This document shows, one piece after another, positions 10,266 through 21,696 of a stretch of 64,000 bases of DNA. A model generated the notes under the pieces. It had not been told where the DNA came from. It saw only the letters and a list, made by a program, of their open reading frames with translations, and did not search any database. This stretch comes from Diphasiastrum complanatum (Eukaryota; Streptophyta; Lycopodiopsida; Lycopodiales; Lycopodiaceae): the NCBI GenBank assembly GCA_029204225.1, contig CM055103.1, forward strand, positions 41,809,368-41,873,367. Reading direction: 5' to 3'. The position numbers and the translations under genes were made by a program. How positions within the stretch are numbered: the first letter of the stretch is position 1; each line of letters starts with the position of its first letter.

Positions 10266-11110
10266 AGTTCCATAGGGTGGGAAGTTTTATTGCAAGAAAA
10301 TGTATGATATGGGATTTTTTGGACTTTCCTTAAGTCAAAAAATGCAAAATTAGTTGGGCTAGGTGGGGACTTTCCTTGAATTAAAAAGTACAAAATGGGA
10401 AATTCATGGTTATGGGTTTCAAGACTCAAAACCAGGAAGACTCCATGGGGCGCAGACTTTCCCTGCACTAAAAAGTACGGAATGGAAGGGGGCCTTCTTG
10501 GTGATGGGCTTGAGGCCTTGTGGCCTAAGGACTTTTCGTAGATTAAAAAGTATAAAATGGGGCCTTCTTGGTTGTGGGCTCGAAAAGTATAAAACAAGGC
10601 CTACTTGGTTGTGGGCTTGGGGCTTGGGGCCTTGTGGAGTGGGTGCATTTCATGAATTAAAAAATATAAAACAGGGCCTTGGGTTCACGGATTCATAACT
10701 AAGGTAGTTTCACATGGAAGAGTCCAGGGCCATTTCAAAATTTGCACTTACCTCCCAAGTTCTTCCACATCATTCCATGTGAAAAGCCCTTTCATGTGGA
10801 GACAAGGGCCCACGACCTACTCCCCAATACAAGAGTCCCAAGGTACTCCCTCGTATGTTAAGTTACCCACTCTTGGGGTTGGCACCACCTTTCAATGCAA
10901 TCTAGGAATAAATTTCACCCCCTTGTGAAATGAGGGAAAGGCCTCCACCAATCAAAGTAAATGATTTGGTCCGACTTACCCTACCCCCCACTCCATGTGC
11001 AACCACTAGAACTTAGAATTTTCCAAGGGCAACTTCAATTCTACATGGGGTAGGTGGGGACTTTATTGCACTAAAAAGTTGGGATATGACCCATGAAAAA
11101 CATTTTGGGG
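10266..11110. repeat. Degenerate repeat array
   Basis: At least six imperfect copies of a module contain ACTTTCCTTGAATTAAAAAG followed by TATAAAAT-like sequence, often with GGCCTTCTTGGTTGTGGGCT. Copies begin near 10324, 10369, 10457, 10530, 10646 and 11060. Spacing is irregular, about 45-115 bp in the main block, with the last copy isolated. Short open frames crossing it are products of the repeat, not genes. Confidence 0.65.
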
Positions 11111-11168
11111 TTGTGCCTATCAAAAAGGAAATGAATAAAGACATCTGGCCTGCTAAGGCGGGGACTGA

Positions 11169-11207
11169 CCAATCCGAGTGCTTGACGGGATGGTCAATGC
11201 TATAAAT
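11169..11207 (+). promoter_or_regulatory. Candidate core promoter of the two-exon gene
   Basis: A CCAAT pentamer at 11169-11173 is followed by TATAAATGG starting at 11201. If used, transcription would start near 11230 and leave a 5' leader of about 335 bp before the ATG at 11567. The region is less AT-rich than its surroundings. The assignment rests on position and motif only. Confidence 0.4.
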
Positions 11208-11566
11208 GGCAGCAGCCACCTCCACCAAAGGATAAGCCTCGGCAATCCAGGTCCACCAATTTAGACTAAAAAATACACCGGATTTTTTACAATTGTCCCT
11301 CGCTTTATCTCTCGCCAGATTTAGCGGACGGGGCAAGACTCCAAGAGATGTTACAATCGCGGTTACTCTGGATATGGTCTGCATTCTGATGGAGTGACAG
11401 GATAAGCTCCAGAATATATCTAAGCAGGAAAGAGGTCTGGAAGCTGGGATCTAGCTCGAGACTATCTAGGTAGTCAGGAGGTCTGGAAGCTGGAATCAGT
11501 AATATTTAGCTGGTTCTGAGTGTTAGATCGTTGTGTGAAAAACGGATAAAGATCATTTCTGGAAAT

Positions 11567-12434
11567 ATGTTGTGCAGAAAGATTGTGGGTGTTTGCCGGC
11601 CTTTGGCTAGCGTTCTTCTGTTCGATTCATCTGCTGCAGCACACAGATCTGCTTCAATAGTTGTAAGCTTTTTGTTATCGACTATATCTTTTCAATTTGA
11701 GGATTTATTATTCTGTTGGTTTGGGTAGCTTCGGATAACCTGATCATATTTGGATTTTTCATTTAATTTTACATGATTCTGCTGCTGCAATTTGAGGCGC
11801 ACAGTTTTGATGCTTGAGGTTGTCTTCAATTTTGACGAACTTGCTTTGGACTAGTTTGATGGAAGGTTTTTTCCGCCAAAAAGCTTCCACCTTGCTGTGA
11901 TGCATCATAATGCTTAAAGTGGGCAGTATAAGCGTAAAACGCTGGAAGCCATTTCTCTCTGATTATTTCCTGATGGTTCTGAGTTTGATCCTTTTTCTTG
12001 TCTTTGTTGATCATCGGTATAAGCATAGGATCAGTTCGGTAATCCTTTCACGTTTTTTACAGGAATTGCAACAATTTCAACAGCTGGTAACTTCTCGATG
12101 GCTTTTCCATCCAGCTGATCACCGGCCTCAGTCGAGGCATTACCAACCGTGCGGTAATCGGAATTTATCGTATGTAGGAGAGACTTCCGTGATCTCTTCT
12201 CCTCGGAAGCTGGAAGGAAGTGATGAAGATCCGGTCACTGACGATGGCTCCGTATGCACTCCAAGTCTTAAGAAGGAAATCACTACAAAGGACATCTTTT
12301 TAGCTAAGCGAAAAGAAACAGAAGAGCGCCTATCTCAGAGGGGCGTTATTGTTGAAGAGACGCTTAGTGGATTAGGAGGAGCAGTTCATCCTGCAGCTCA
12401 AGCCACAGGAACCGCTCACAGCGAACGGATTTAG
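11567..12434 (+). CDS. Two-exon gene, 155-aa protein with mitochondrial-like N-terminus
   Basis: Exon 1 (11567-11662, 32 codons) starts at ATG and ends at a consensus donor, GTT|GTAAGC. Exon 2 (12063-12434) follows the acceptor CGTTTTTTACAG. The 400-bp intron is phase 0 and the joined frame stays open to TAG. The N-terminus, MLCRKIVGVCRPLASVLLF, then SSAAAHRSAS, is rich in Arg, Ser and Ala and lacks acidic residues until Asp21, like a mitochondrial presequence. The rest is hydrophilic: an acidic stretch (EGSDEDPVTDDG), then a Lys/Glu-rich segment (KKEITTKDIFLAKRKETEER) and a Gly/Ala-rich end. No transposon motif is present and the base composition is more even than the flanks. I do not recognise the family. 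It looks like the one host gene in the window. Confidence 0.6.
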
Positions 12435-13410
12435 CTCATTGTCACTAGAATTTTCATCTTCTGTCAGAATAGTGTACAAACTTACTACAAAGATAGACTG
12501 AAGAAGAAGTAATATTGATGTCAGTTCTTGCTTTATGGATCTCAAAGGTTTGTGAACAATGTAAGCACTTTTTTAAGCCAACCGCTATGTACCATGGATA
12601 GAAACTCATGGCGAAAGTAATTAGTAGTATCGTACCTCAAAATTAAATTGAGATTAAGTTTTCAGCATATATTTGCCTACCAACATCCTCTCAGCACATT
12701 ATTGCATTAAATTCTCGCCGATGTAGCTCCACAGTGCTGCATAGAACGTGCAGTGCTGGAGGTAAATTGAGACTTTGTCCACGGATAAGCCAGTCATACT
12801 ATCAGATAAAAAGGTTATTATGAATGAATTAAGACAGAATCTAGAGTCAAGTCTCTCTGAATCAACAATAGTACTAAGATCTTGCAGCTCTTCTGCTCCC
12901 TTTGTTCTTATCACAGCCTGATATTTGGGATTACCAACATGATAGCATATGATCATATGAATTTAAGTGGAGTAGAGGTGATAAACTTGGGGTGCATGAT
13001 CTAGGTTTTGCTCAATTCTGCTGAAATATTATAAAATGGTAGCAATCGTAATATATGATGAATTGCTTAGCTACTTTAGTACTTGAGGGTGGCTTACTAC
13101 GTTTTTGTGATTGAATGGTTGAGAATGTGTGGCGAAAGTGTACAATAATTGAGTTTAGTTGATGAGGAAGCTTTTGAGATCATAGTTCAATGTTAGTGAA
13201 TTATGAAAGCTCCCTTGTACATGTGATATAACATAATTTTGGGTAATAAAGATCTAGTTTTGGGCAATATTATGATATTTGGCTTGAATGCGGCTCCTGC
13301 TGCTATTTATGCTATTATCAAGTTCTTTTCCATCAAGAAATTCAATTGATATTCTAAGGTGCCTATTTCAATTTATGTTGTAAAGTTTGCAATGGCCCAC
13401 TTGTACCATT
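12435..13410. other. 3' flank and intergenic; nothing recognised
   Basis: Short frames here carry no recognisable motif. The first part probably includes the 3' untranslated region of the upstream gene, but no clear polyadenylation signal stands out. Confidence 0.4.
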
Positions 13411-13420
13411 CTCTTGAAAG

Positions 13421-13879
13421 GCCTCCACATAATTGTAGCACCCTGGCGCGTCAGGGTGCGCCAGCCAGGGGCTGGCCAAAAAGGTGCAGGCGGGCGCCGT
13501 GGCGACAGGGCCGGTGCGCCAGGGGGCAGGCAGCGCCCAGGTGGTGCCGGGCAGGGGCACCGGCGCTAGGTGGGTGGTGCCGGGCAGGGGCACCAGCACC
13601 AGGTGGGTGGCGTCGGGCAGGCCCAGGTGGCACCGGGAACCAGGCAAATGGCACTGGGCAGTTTCACACCCACCTGCACACATGTGAGTAAGCAGGTGGA
13701 TTCAGTTATATATAGGTACTGGTTTATCTCAAAGATTTGCTTATGGGATAAACCCTGGTGCCACGTGCCCTGGTGCCCGACACGTGGCACCAGGGCAAGC
13801 AGTTTAAAAAGAAAAAGAAAAAAACCTCCCTGCCTGGCCCACCCTGACGCGTGCGCAGGGTGCTAAAAATAAGAGGAGC
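13421..13879. mobile_element. GC-rich non-autonomous Mutator-like element with 10-bp TSD
   Basis: CTCTTGAAAG occurs directly on both sides (13411-13420 and 13880-13889). The 9-11 bp length is typical of Mutator-like insertions. The ends form imperfect terminal inverted repeats: GCCTCC..TAGCACCCTG on the left, and on the complementary strand at the right GCTCCT..TAGCACCCTG. The 459-bp interior is strikingly GC-rich in an AT-rich setting. Its left half has imperfect tandem units of about 33 bp (GGTGGTGCCGGGCAGGGGCA). It has no transposase. Frames in it on both strands are composition artefacts. It may be a Pack-MULE-like carrier of GC-rich DNA. Confidence 0.7.
13753..13795. repeat. 15-bp-arm palindrome inside the GC-rich element
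   Basis: CCCTGGTGCCACGTG (13753-13767) is the exact reverse complement of 13781-13795, with a 13-base spacer. Each arm contains a CACGTG core. Confidence 0.9.
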
Positions 13880-13889
13880 CTCTTGAAAG

Positions 13890-15753
<1,864 letters not shown>

Positions 15754-16111
15754 TGTAATAGATCCTAACACCACAGTAGGGCAAACACTAACTGATCCAC
15801 CCAACCTTGCCTACTCCCTGATATAGAGTAAGCCCCTCCTAGCCCAGTGTGAGGACTGGTAGCATGCAACTGCCAAGTGTCGGCCACGTGGCACTTACGT
15901 GGTCGACTGCACGTCGGGACCCAACTGGGGGCCCTATCCTGTTGACAGGGTCCCTAGGCTGTGTTAGGCCCGCCATGGCTATGGACCGTGCTGGGGCACA
16001 CTACTCACACTGTCTTGCCCTGTTGGTCATGTACACTGGACACGACCCTGACTGTGGTATCTGACCTATCTGTGTTCCCTAGGGTTCGGCACTGGTTACG
16101 AGCTCGTAACA
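15754..16111 (-). repeat. 3' LTR of the chromovirus
   Basis: 358 bp with TG..CA ends, matching the LTR at the other end with about six mismatches. It lies immediately downstream of the chromodomain frame in the sense of transcription. Confidence 0.97.
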
Positions 16112-16122
16112 CTCCCTCTCTC

Positions 16123-18129
16123 TTAAGAACCGTCTTGGTCCTCTAAGACAAAGTCTGTAAAAATGCTGCGAAGGACGCTGCCTCTTTCCCAAGTGGCATT
16201 CTCAACAGGCTGATCATTCCACTTAACCAGATATTCTCGGTATAGAGTATGACTAGTCTGTGTCTCTCTACTATCAAGAATCTCCTCTGGTTCATGTGGA
16301 GGTTGTTGAGGATCCAATGGGAGAACTAGAACACTGTCCCCTACCAGATTATCTGATCTGGTTAAGGGTTTTCGTAACTGACTTACATGAAAGACTGGAA
16401 AAACCTTACTGCTGTGTGGGAGTTCTAGTTCATAGGTGACCTCGCCTAGTCTCCTACTGATGGTAAAGGGACCACAATACCTTGGAGACAACTTAGCACA
16501 CACTCCTGATTTGAGGGTTTTAGAGTCAACTGGGACTCTCAAGTAGACTTTCTCACCAGTGGAGAACTGCACATCCCGTATGTGTGGATCTGCATAATGC
16601 CTGGCTCGATCCTGGGATTGTCTAATGCTACGCTTAGCATGTTCTATCATCTGGTTTAGGTCTTCTAAAAAGTTTCTGGCTGCTTCAACTTTTTCTTGTT
16701 TAAACCCTACAGCTGTGGGTGAGCGTGGCTGAAAACCGTACATCAGCATAAATGGGCTGTATCCCGTAGCTGAATGTTTGGTACTGATGTAAGCAAACTC
16801 TAATATCGAGAGATACTCCTCCCAATTAGTCTGCCTCTTGCTGACGTATGCACGAAGCATATCCTCCAGCACTTGATTTACCCTTTCTGTTTGACCGTCC
16901 GTCTGTGGATGGTCGGTGGTACTCATATTAAGTTTAGTATGGAGATGATGGAATACTGCCCTCCAAAAATTTCCAGTAAACTTACTGTCCCGGTCACTGA
17001 CTATGCCGGAAGGTAGACCGTACAATTTAAATAGCCCGTCTACAAACAACCTCGCTAACTCTGGAGCTCTAACGATTGTTTTGGTCGGAATAAAATGAGC
17101 CATTTTGGTCAGACGGTCAACTGTGACCCATATAGCGTCATTACCCTTTTGGGTTTTAGGCAGGCTTACTATAAAATCCATGGAGATACTCTCCCATTTA
17201 CCAGCTGGTATTTCTAAGGGATGCAACAACCCTCCTGCCTTTAAACGCTCTGCTTTATTTACTTGACATTTCTGGCAACTGGTTACATACTGGTGGACGT
17301 CCTTTTTCATACTGGGCCAGAAAAATTGCCTACGAAGAAGCTCATAGGTCTTCTGTATGCCTGGGTGTCCCGCGCTAGGATTGTCATGACATTCATATAG
17401 GACCTGCTGCCTATAATCCTCTGAATTGGGGACACATACTCTATCTCTATAGAGCAAGTACTCATCTTGAATGGAATACTGATTCCATTTGAATCCTTGA
17501 GTCAACTGACCCTCAACCACAGGGGTTTGCTTGGGTAATATAGGCTCAGAATCCTCAACGTCATCTGACGACGTATACTCGGACTCATCGTCATCCTCAA
17601 CGGAAGCTGCCGTATTCTTGGATGAACTGGCACCAGCCCCGGGAACTGGTTCTGGAGTCTGTAACTGTCTGTTCTGGACTGAGTTCCAGATAATAGAGAA
17701 GAATGCATCATGCTGGCATTTCCCTCTCAAGGACTCGAGTAACTCATTACGAATCTGAGTAAAACTCAGCTCGTTTATCATAGGCATTCTGCTAAGGGCA
17801 TCTGCTACTGTATTGAATTTTTCACGCCTATATCTGATAGACATGTCAAACTCTTGCATCAACTCTACCCAACGAGCTTTCCGACCTCTAAGCTCAGGTT
17901 GATTGCAAAGGTATCTGAGACTCTCATGGTCTGTCAGGACCTCAAAGTTGGCACGATACAAATAATGCCTCCAAGTCTTAAGGGCATGGACTATAGAAAA
18001 GAGTTCCTTTTCATAGGCACTGTACCTAGTCTGAACTGGCTCGAGTTTTTTACTCTCGAACGCAACTGGTCGTCCACCCTGAGTTAGCACAGCGCCTACT
18101 GCAAAGTCGCTAGCATCTGTTTCAACCAC
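16123..18129 (-). CDS. Chromovirus RNase H - integrase - chromodomain
   Basis: This 668-residue frame starts inside RNase H, at VETDASDFAVGAV (catalytic Asp), with FESKKLEPVQTRYSAYEKEL and LTDHESLRY following. The integrase zinc domain has the HHCC pattern (HPGIQKTYELLRRQFF, then CQKCQ). The catalytic core shows the D,D,E signature at SMDFIVSLP, IVSDRDSKF and TDGQTERVNQ. A GPF-type linker (RYCGPFTISRRLGEVTYELE) precedes a C-terminal chromodomain (about residues 610-660) with EEILDSRE and YLVKWNDQPVENATWE. Such chromodomains direct integration towards modified chromatin. The frame is intact, but the upstream parts of pol are broken. Confidence 0.95.
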   Translation of the reverse strand: MVETDASDFAVGAVLTQGGRPVAFESKKLEPVQTRYSAYEKELFSIVHALKTWRHYLYRANFEVLTDHESLRYLCNQPELRGRKARWVELMQEFDMSIRYRREKFNTVADALSRMPMINELSFTQIRNELLESLRGKCQHDAFFSIIWNSVQNRQLQTPEPVPGAGASSSKNTAASVEDDDESEYTSSDDVEDSEPILPKQTPVVEGQLTQGFKWNQYSIQDEYLLYRDRVCVPNSEDYRQQVLYECHDNPSAGHPGIQKTYELLRRQFFWPSMKKDVHQYVTSCQKCQVNKAERLKAGGLLHPLEIPAGKWESISMDFIVSLPKTQKGNDAIWVTVDRLTKMAHFIPTKTIVRAPELARLFVDGLFKLYGLPSGIVSDRDSKFTGNFWRAVFHHLHTKLNMSTTDHPQTDGQTERVNQVLEDMLRAYVSKRQTNWEEYLSILEFAYISTKHSATGYSPFMLMYGFQPRSPTAVGFKQEKVEAARNFLEDLNQMIEHAKRSIRQSQDRARHYADPHIRDVQFSTGEKVYLRVPVDSKTLKSGVCAKLSPRYCGPFTISRRLGEVTYELELPHSSKVFPVFHVSQLRKPLTRSDNLVGDSVLVLPLDPQQPPHEPEEILDSRETQTSHTLYREYLVKWNDQPVENATWERGSVLRSIFTDFVLEDQDGS

Positions 18130-18389
18130 AAATGGCTGATTGGGGTCGACGACTTTTAAGACTGGTGCTGTAGCTAAGGCTGTTTTGAGAGCATCAAAGC
18201 TCTCCTATTGTGCGGACTCCCAAATGAACTCCTTTCCCTTCCCCTCAAGAAGATATGTCATAGGGACTGCTATCTGAGCATATTCCTTGACAAATCATCT
18301 GTAATATCCCGCCAGACCAAGAAAGATTTGAAGTTCCAAAATATTGTGAGGTCTTAGCTAACTGAGTATGACTTTAACCTTATTTGGGT
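18130..18389 (-). pseudogene. RT/RNase H connector of the chromovirus, frameshifted
   Basis: The minus strand reads the RT thumb and tether in interrupted frames, for example FLGLAGYYR and LEGKGKEFIWESAQ, separated by stops and at least one frameshift relative to the RT frame. This uncouples RT from the RNase H/integrase frame. Confidence 0.8.
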
Positions 18390-18911
18390 TTAGGATTTAG
18401 GGTCCATCTTAATCCCATCTGAAGAGATAATGTGACCCAAATATGCTACTTCTTCAACGACGAATTTACACTTGGATTGTTTAGCATAAAGCTTATGCTT
18501 TCTGAGCAGTCGAAACACCTTTCTGAGGTGTTTTAGATGCTCCTTCCTCATTTTGCTGTAGACGAGGATGTCATCTAAAAATACGACTACAAACTTACCC
18601 AAGTATGGTCTGAGGACACTGTTCATCAAGGTCATAAAGGTAGCTGGAGCATTTGTGAGCCCAAATGGCATCACCTTAAACTCATAATGACCGTGACGAG
18701 TCCTAAAAGCTGTTTTCGAGACATCTTCCGATTTTATACGGACTTGATGATATCCCGATCTGAGGTCTATTTTACTGAAAAACTTAGCCCCATCGAGTTG
18801 ATCAAACAACTCGTCTGCCCGAGGCATAGGGTATTTATTCTTAATTGTGACTTTATTGAGGGCTCTGTAATCTACGCAAAGACGCATAGACCCCTCCTTC
18901 TTTTTCACCAA
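18390..18911 (-). CDS. Chromovirus reverse transcriptase core
   Basis: A 173-residue open segment covers the Ty3/gypsy RT fingers and palm: [35 protein letters not shown] (first catalytic Asp), [10 protein letters not shown] and the catalytic FLDDILVYS. It ends at a premature stop after [16 protein letters not shown]. It shares a frame with the protease segment upstream, from which one TAG codon separates it. Confidence 0.95.
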   Translation of the reverse strand: MVKKKEGSMRLCVDYRALNKVTIKNKYPMPRADELFDQLDGAKFFSKIDLRSGYHQVRIKSEDVSKTAFRTRHGHYEFKVMPFGLTNAPATFMTLMNSVLRPYLGKFVVVFLDDILVYSKMRKEHLKHLRKVFRLLRKHKLYAKQSKCKFVVEEVAYLGHIISSDGIKMDPKS

Positions 18912-18977
18912 TAGGACTGGTGAGGCCCATGGTGAACTACTGGTCTGAATTTGGCCTTTCCCAAGATAGTCTGTTAA

Positions 18978-19925
18978 CTACCTAGTTATTTCTTCATCCT
19001 CTGTTTGGCTGACCCGATACGAAGGTTTAGAAATAGGTGCTGTACCTGGTACTAGGTTTATTACATGATCTACCTCTCTGCTAGGTGGTAAACCATGTGG
19101 CAAATCTTCAGGAAAAACATCTTTAAATTTAGACAATAAAGTTTCTAATTTACTGATTTTCTGCTGAATAGAACTGGAAATAGAAACTTCAGGAATAAAC
19201 TGAAAGTCACATAAGAATACCTGATGGTCTTCGTCTCCGATTATCTGACAGAGCTCTGAACTGCAGACCATAGGGCTGTTGGGAACATCATGCTCCCCAT
19301 GCAACTGGATCTCTCGGCCTTTATGCTGAAAGCTGAGGGTGTTCTCCTGATAGTTTCTGTGGAGGGAAGGTCCTAAACTATAGAGCCAATCTCTCCCGAG
19401 AACAATGTCTGTTCGATCCAGGTGTATTATCTGAAAGTTTATTTCATCTTGGTACCCCTGAATACCAAGATTTAACTTACTTACCATAGTTTCCCATATT
19501 TTTTTATCTTCACCCTTAGCTAATGAAACTATGTACCTATGCTGACTAGGTACCTCTGGTAGTTTAAGCTTTTTAACCAGGGTGTGGTTGATGAAATTAT
19601 GGGTTGCCCCATCATCAACCATGACTCTTACTAACTGGTTACCAACTTTCCCATGCATACGTACTAGGTCATGCGGCCCAAAGCTGAAGGGTCTCGCTAG
19701 CATTGCAGAGGTCAGCTGGCAACAGTGTTCATGATCTTCATGATACACTTTGATCTCGGAAGCTGCCGAGTCACTGGGGAAACATACAGTCTGAACAAGA
19801 TGAACTTGTTTTTTTATCTTTTTTATCTTTTTTAGTGAAAGGCCCCTTGGGACACTGTCTGACTGTGTGTCCCTTGCCCATACACACAAAGCACAAACGT
19901 TCTTGTTTGGCTTTCTCAAAATCAT
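18978..19925 (-). CDS. Chromovirus protease and RT N-terminus
   Basis: The first 30 residues or so overlap the gag frame and are out-of-frame extension. From there the frame carries a retropepsin-like domain with VDDGATHNFI (active-site motif DGA, about residues 103-111) and IVLGRDWL. It then has the PR-RT linker FPEDLPHGLPPSREVDH and the start of RT (SKPSYR). It ends at a TAG in EEITR*, in frame with the RT core. It follows gag through a +1 frame change at an A-rich tract near 19800-19840, most simply a homopolymer indel. Confidence 0.93.
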   Translation of the reverse strand: MILRKPNKNVCALCVWARDTQSDSVPRGLSLKKIKKIKKQVHLVQTVCFPSDSAASEIKVYHEDHEHCCQLTSAMLARPFSFGPHDLVRMHGKVGNQLVRVMVDDGATHNFINHTLVKKLKLPEVPSQHRYIVSLAKGEDKKIWETMVSKLNLGIQGYQDEINFQIIHLDRTDIVLGRDWLYSLGPSLHRNYQENTLSFQHKGREIQLHGEHDVPNSPMVCSSELCQIIGDEDHQVFLCDFQFIPEVSISSSIQQKISKLETLLSKFKDVFPEDLPHGLPPSREVDHVINLVPGTAPISKPSYRVSQTEDEEITR

Positions 19926-20274
19926 CTGGTTTTAAGGTCTGTATGAGTGAAGGGCGTTTCTGAGGAGCTTCACCTTTAGATTTATCTTCTTTCTTTCTTT
20001 TTAAAAATTTCTTTTTAAATTGAAAGTCTTTCTGAGGAAGCTGCTCAGAAAGTGGTTGCTGTCTCGCTCTCTTCCTACCCACTGAATCATCATAGATTTG
20101 AGCATATCTGAGAGCTTGCTCAAGGGTAGTAGGCGAGTTTCTCTGGACCTCTACTTTATATTCATCTTTGAGGCCACGGACAAATCCCCTGATTTTCTGA
20201 TAGTCATCCATATTTTTAATCTTTAAAATTGCTTCTCGATACTGCGAGATATATTGGATGAGGGATTTCTCCAT
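19771..20274 (-). CDS. Chromovirus Gag C-terminal part with zinc knuckle
   Basis: This frame continues the N-terminal gag frame after a nonsense codon. It contains the end of the retrotransposon Gag fold (FVRGLKDEYKVEV, LEQALRYAQIYDD), a basic linker, and a CX2CX4HX4C knuckle, CFVCMGKGHTVRQC, at residues 128-141. It ends soon after in the A-rich tract where the frame shifts to protease. Confidence 0.93.
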   Translation of the reverse strand: MEKSLIQYISQYREAILKIKNMDDYQKIRGFVRGLKDEYKVEVQRNSPTTLEQALRYAQIYDDSVGRKRARQQPLSEQLPQKDFQFKKKFLKRKKEDKSKGEAPQKRPSLIQTLKPDDFEKAKQERLCFVCMGKGHTVRQCPKGPFTKKDKKDKKTSSSCSDCMFPQ

Positions 20275-20385
20275 TACTGTTCTTTCCCAAGCTTCCCAGG
20301 CTCTATCCAGTTCATTTTCTGGTAGAAATTTTCTTAGGAAAGCTTCTTCAAAAGCTTTCCATGACCGGGGAGTCTGCCCAGTCTC

Positions 20386-20925
20386 CTAGAGATTTAACCA
20401 CCACTTATAGGCCATAGGCCCTAAGGAAAGATTGGCCTCAATTGCTTGCAAATGGTCAGGGGTCTGTTTAAGAGCATGAATGTTCTTCCATTTGATGAGG
20501 AAGGTTTGTAGAATATCTGCATTTCTATCTTTCTCTTCCCCATTAAAAGTAGGAGGCTTTAAATCTTTAAAAACACTGGGGTGAGACCGTAAAGTCTCAC
20601 CCGAAACTGATGGGAGTGGAGAAGGGGATAACTGAGAAGTGGAGGGAAGGCTTCTTTTCGCGGAGCTCAAAATCAAGTTTTTGAGTTCAGCGAACGAGTC
20701 GTCCACACTGGACTTGAATTTGGTTAATGCCAGCTTCAGTTCATCCACTTCTGTTACCAATTGGAGGAACTGCTCCTTGGTAACCAGTTCGTCGAGTTCT
20801 TCGGCGAACTGTTCCTGCTCTTCTACTTCCATGGGTTCCTTCCCTTTTCTATAAGCCAAGGCTTCTGTTTCAAGTTCGTCGAAGCCTCTCTTAGGGGGTT
20901 GATCAGGTCCCTGAGGAGTGGTCAT
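20386..20925 (-). CDS. Chromovirus Gag N-terminal part
   Basis: It starts at ATG (MTTPQGPDQPPKRGFDEL), has an acidic Glu-rich region and a short coiled-coil-like segment, then the Gag core (FNGEEKDRNADILQTFLIKW). A single TAG ends it. The frame then stays open, without a shift, into the segment that carries the zinc knuckle, so the break is one nonsense mutation. Confidence 0.93.
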   Translation of the reverse strand: MTTPQGPDQPPKRGFDELETEALAYRKGKEPMEVEEQEQFAEELDELVTKEQFLQLVTEVDELKLALTKFKSSVDDSFAELKNLILSSAKRSLPSTSQLSPSPLPSVSGETLRSHPSVFKDLKPPTFNGEEKDRNADILQTFLIKWKNIHALKQTPDHLQAIEANLSLGPMAYKWWLNL

Positions 20926-21682
20926 CTTCGGAACTGAAAGAGAGCTACCTTAACTTCTGAAGGAAAAAAAGTCTAAAAGACTAATTTACAACTGTACAAG
21001 GGAAAGAAAACTTAGCTCTTTCTGAGAACTGTACTTCCACAGAGAGAATACAGAATAGCCCTTCTCAGCTTCTTTCTCAATCTGATTTGAGGTTGGAAAA
21101 TGTGCAACAAGATCTGAAACTTTTGCTATCCCCCCTCGCTGGTCTGACAACATCTCAATTTGTCCACATTTAGACTCAAAAATCCGCTTGAATCTCTGAT
21201 TTGACCTCAGCTGGTAGGTCGCTGGTCTGTGACAAGCAAGTCTGAAGCTCAGACTTCTAGAAAACCTTTGAAATGCAAGGATAAATTCTAAAATTTATCC
21301 CCTATTGTCTAGCGCTGGACCTGCTGTAGAAATCCGCTTCAAATCTTGCTCAATTTGTCACTGATTTCCACTCAAAACTAAAGAAAGGAGGCTGCTCTGA
21401 CAGCGCTGGTCTGCATCAAACTTCCTGACTTGAAAACGCTCCAAAATCCGGAATTTCCACTCCAAAATCGAAGTTTAAACCCTGATTGGCAGCGCTGGAC
21501 CTGGCCTAGAAAGCTGATCTAAATTTTACTGTAAAAACAAGTAATCCTACGGAGATTTCCACCATAGATAGGTGGTTCTCCAGCGCTGACCCTGCTCTAT
21601 CTATCTTTGCATATTAACCATAGTTGCTATGCACTCTGATGGATTTCTCCCCTGCTGAAACTGAGCTCCCATAGAAGGAGAT
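20926..21682 (-). other. Untranslated leader of the chromovirus with repeated motif
   Basis: About 750 bp lie between primer site and gag. Four imperfect tandem units of about 90-100 bp each carry AGCGCTGG(A/T)CCTG-like sequence, with the AGCGCT palindrome starting at 21311, 21402, 21491 and 21592. More eroded CGCTGGTCTG copies occur near 21140 and 21210. Confidence 0.75.
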
Positions 21683-21695
21683 GGCTCTGATACCA
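21683..21695 (-). other. Primer-binding site of the chromovirus
   Basis: The minus strand reads TGGTATCAGAGCC, complementary to the 3' end of initiator methionine tRNA. It lies one base inside the 5' LTR. Confidence 0.95.
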
Positions 21696-21696
21696 G

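Noticed and set aside
10253-10698. Frames of about 110 residues on both strands
   Set aside because: They arise from the degenerate repeat array, and their internal peptide repeats follow the DNA repeats.
11013-11384. A 123-residue minus-strand frame
   Set aside because: It overlaps the candidate promoter of the plus-strand gene, begins in the repeat array and has no recognisable motif.
13359-13866. Five overlapping frames rich in Gly, Ala, Pro and Arg
   Set aside because: All lie in the GC-rich tandem repeat of the Mutator-like element, where few stops occur by composition. No domain is visible.
19800-19840. Programmed frameshift between gag and pol of the chromovirus
   Set aside because: An A AAA AAC-like string exists, but the required shift is +1 rather than -1, and chromoviruses usually have a single gag-pol frame. 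A homopolymer indel is simpler.
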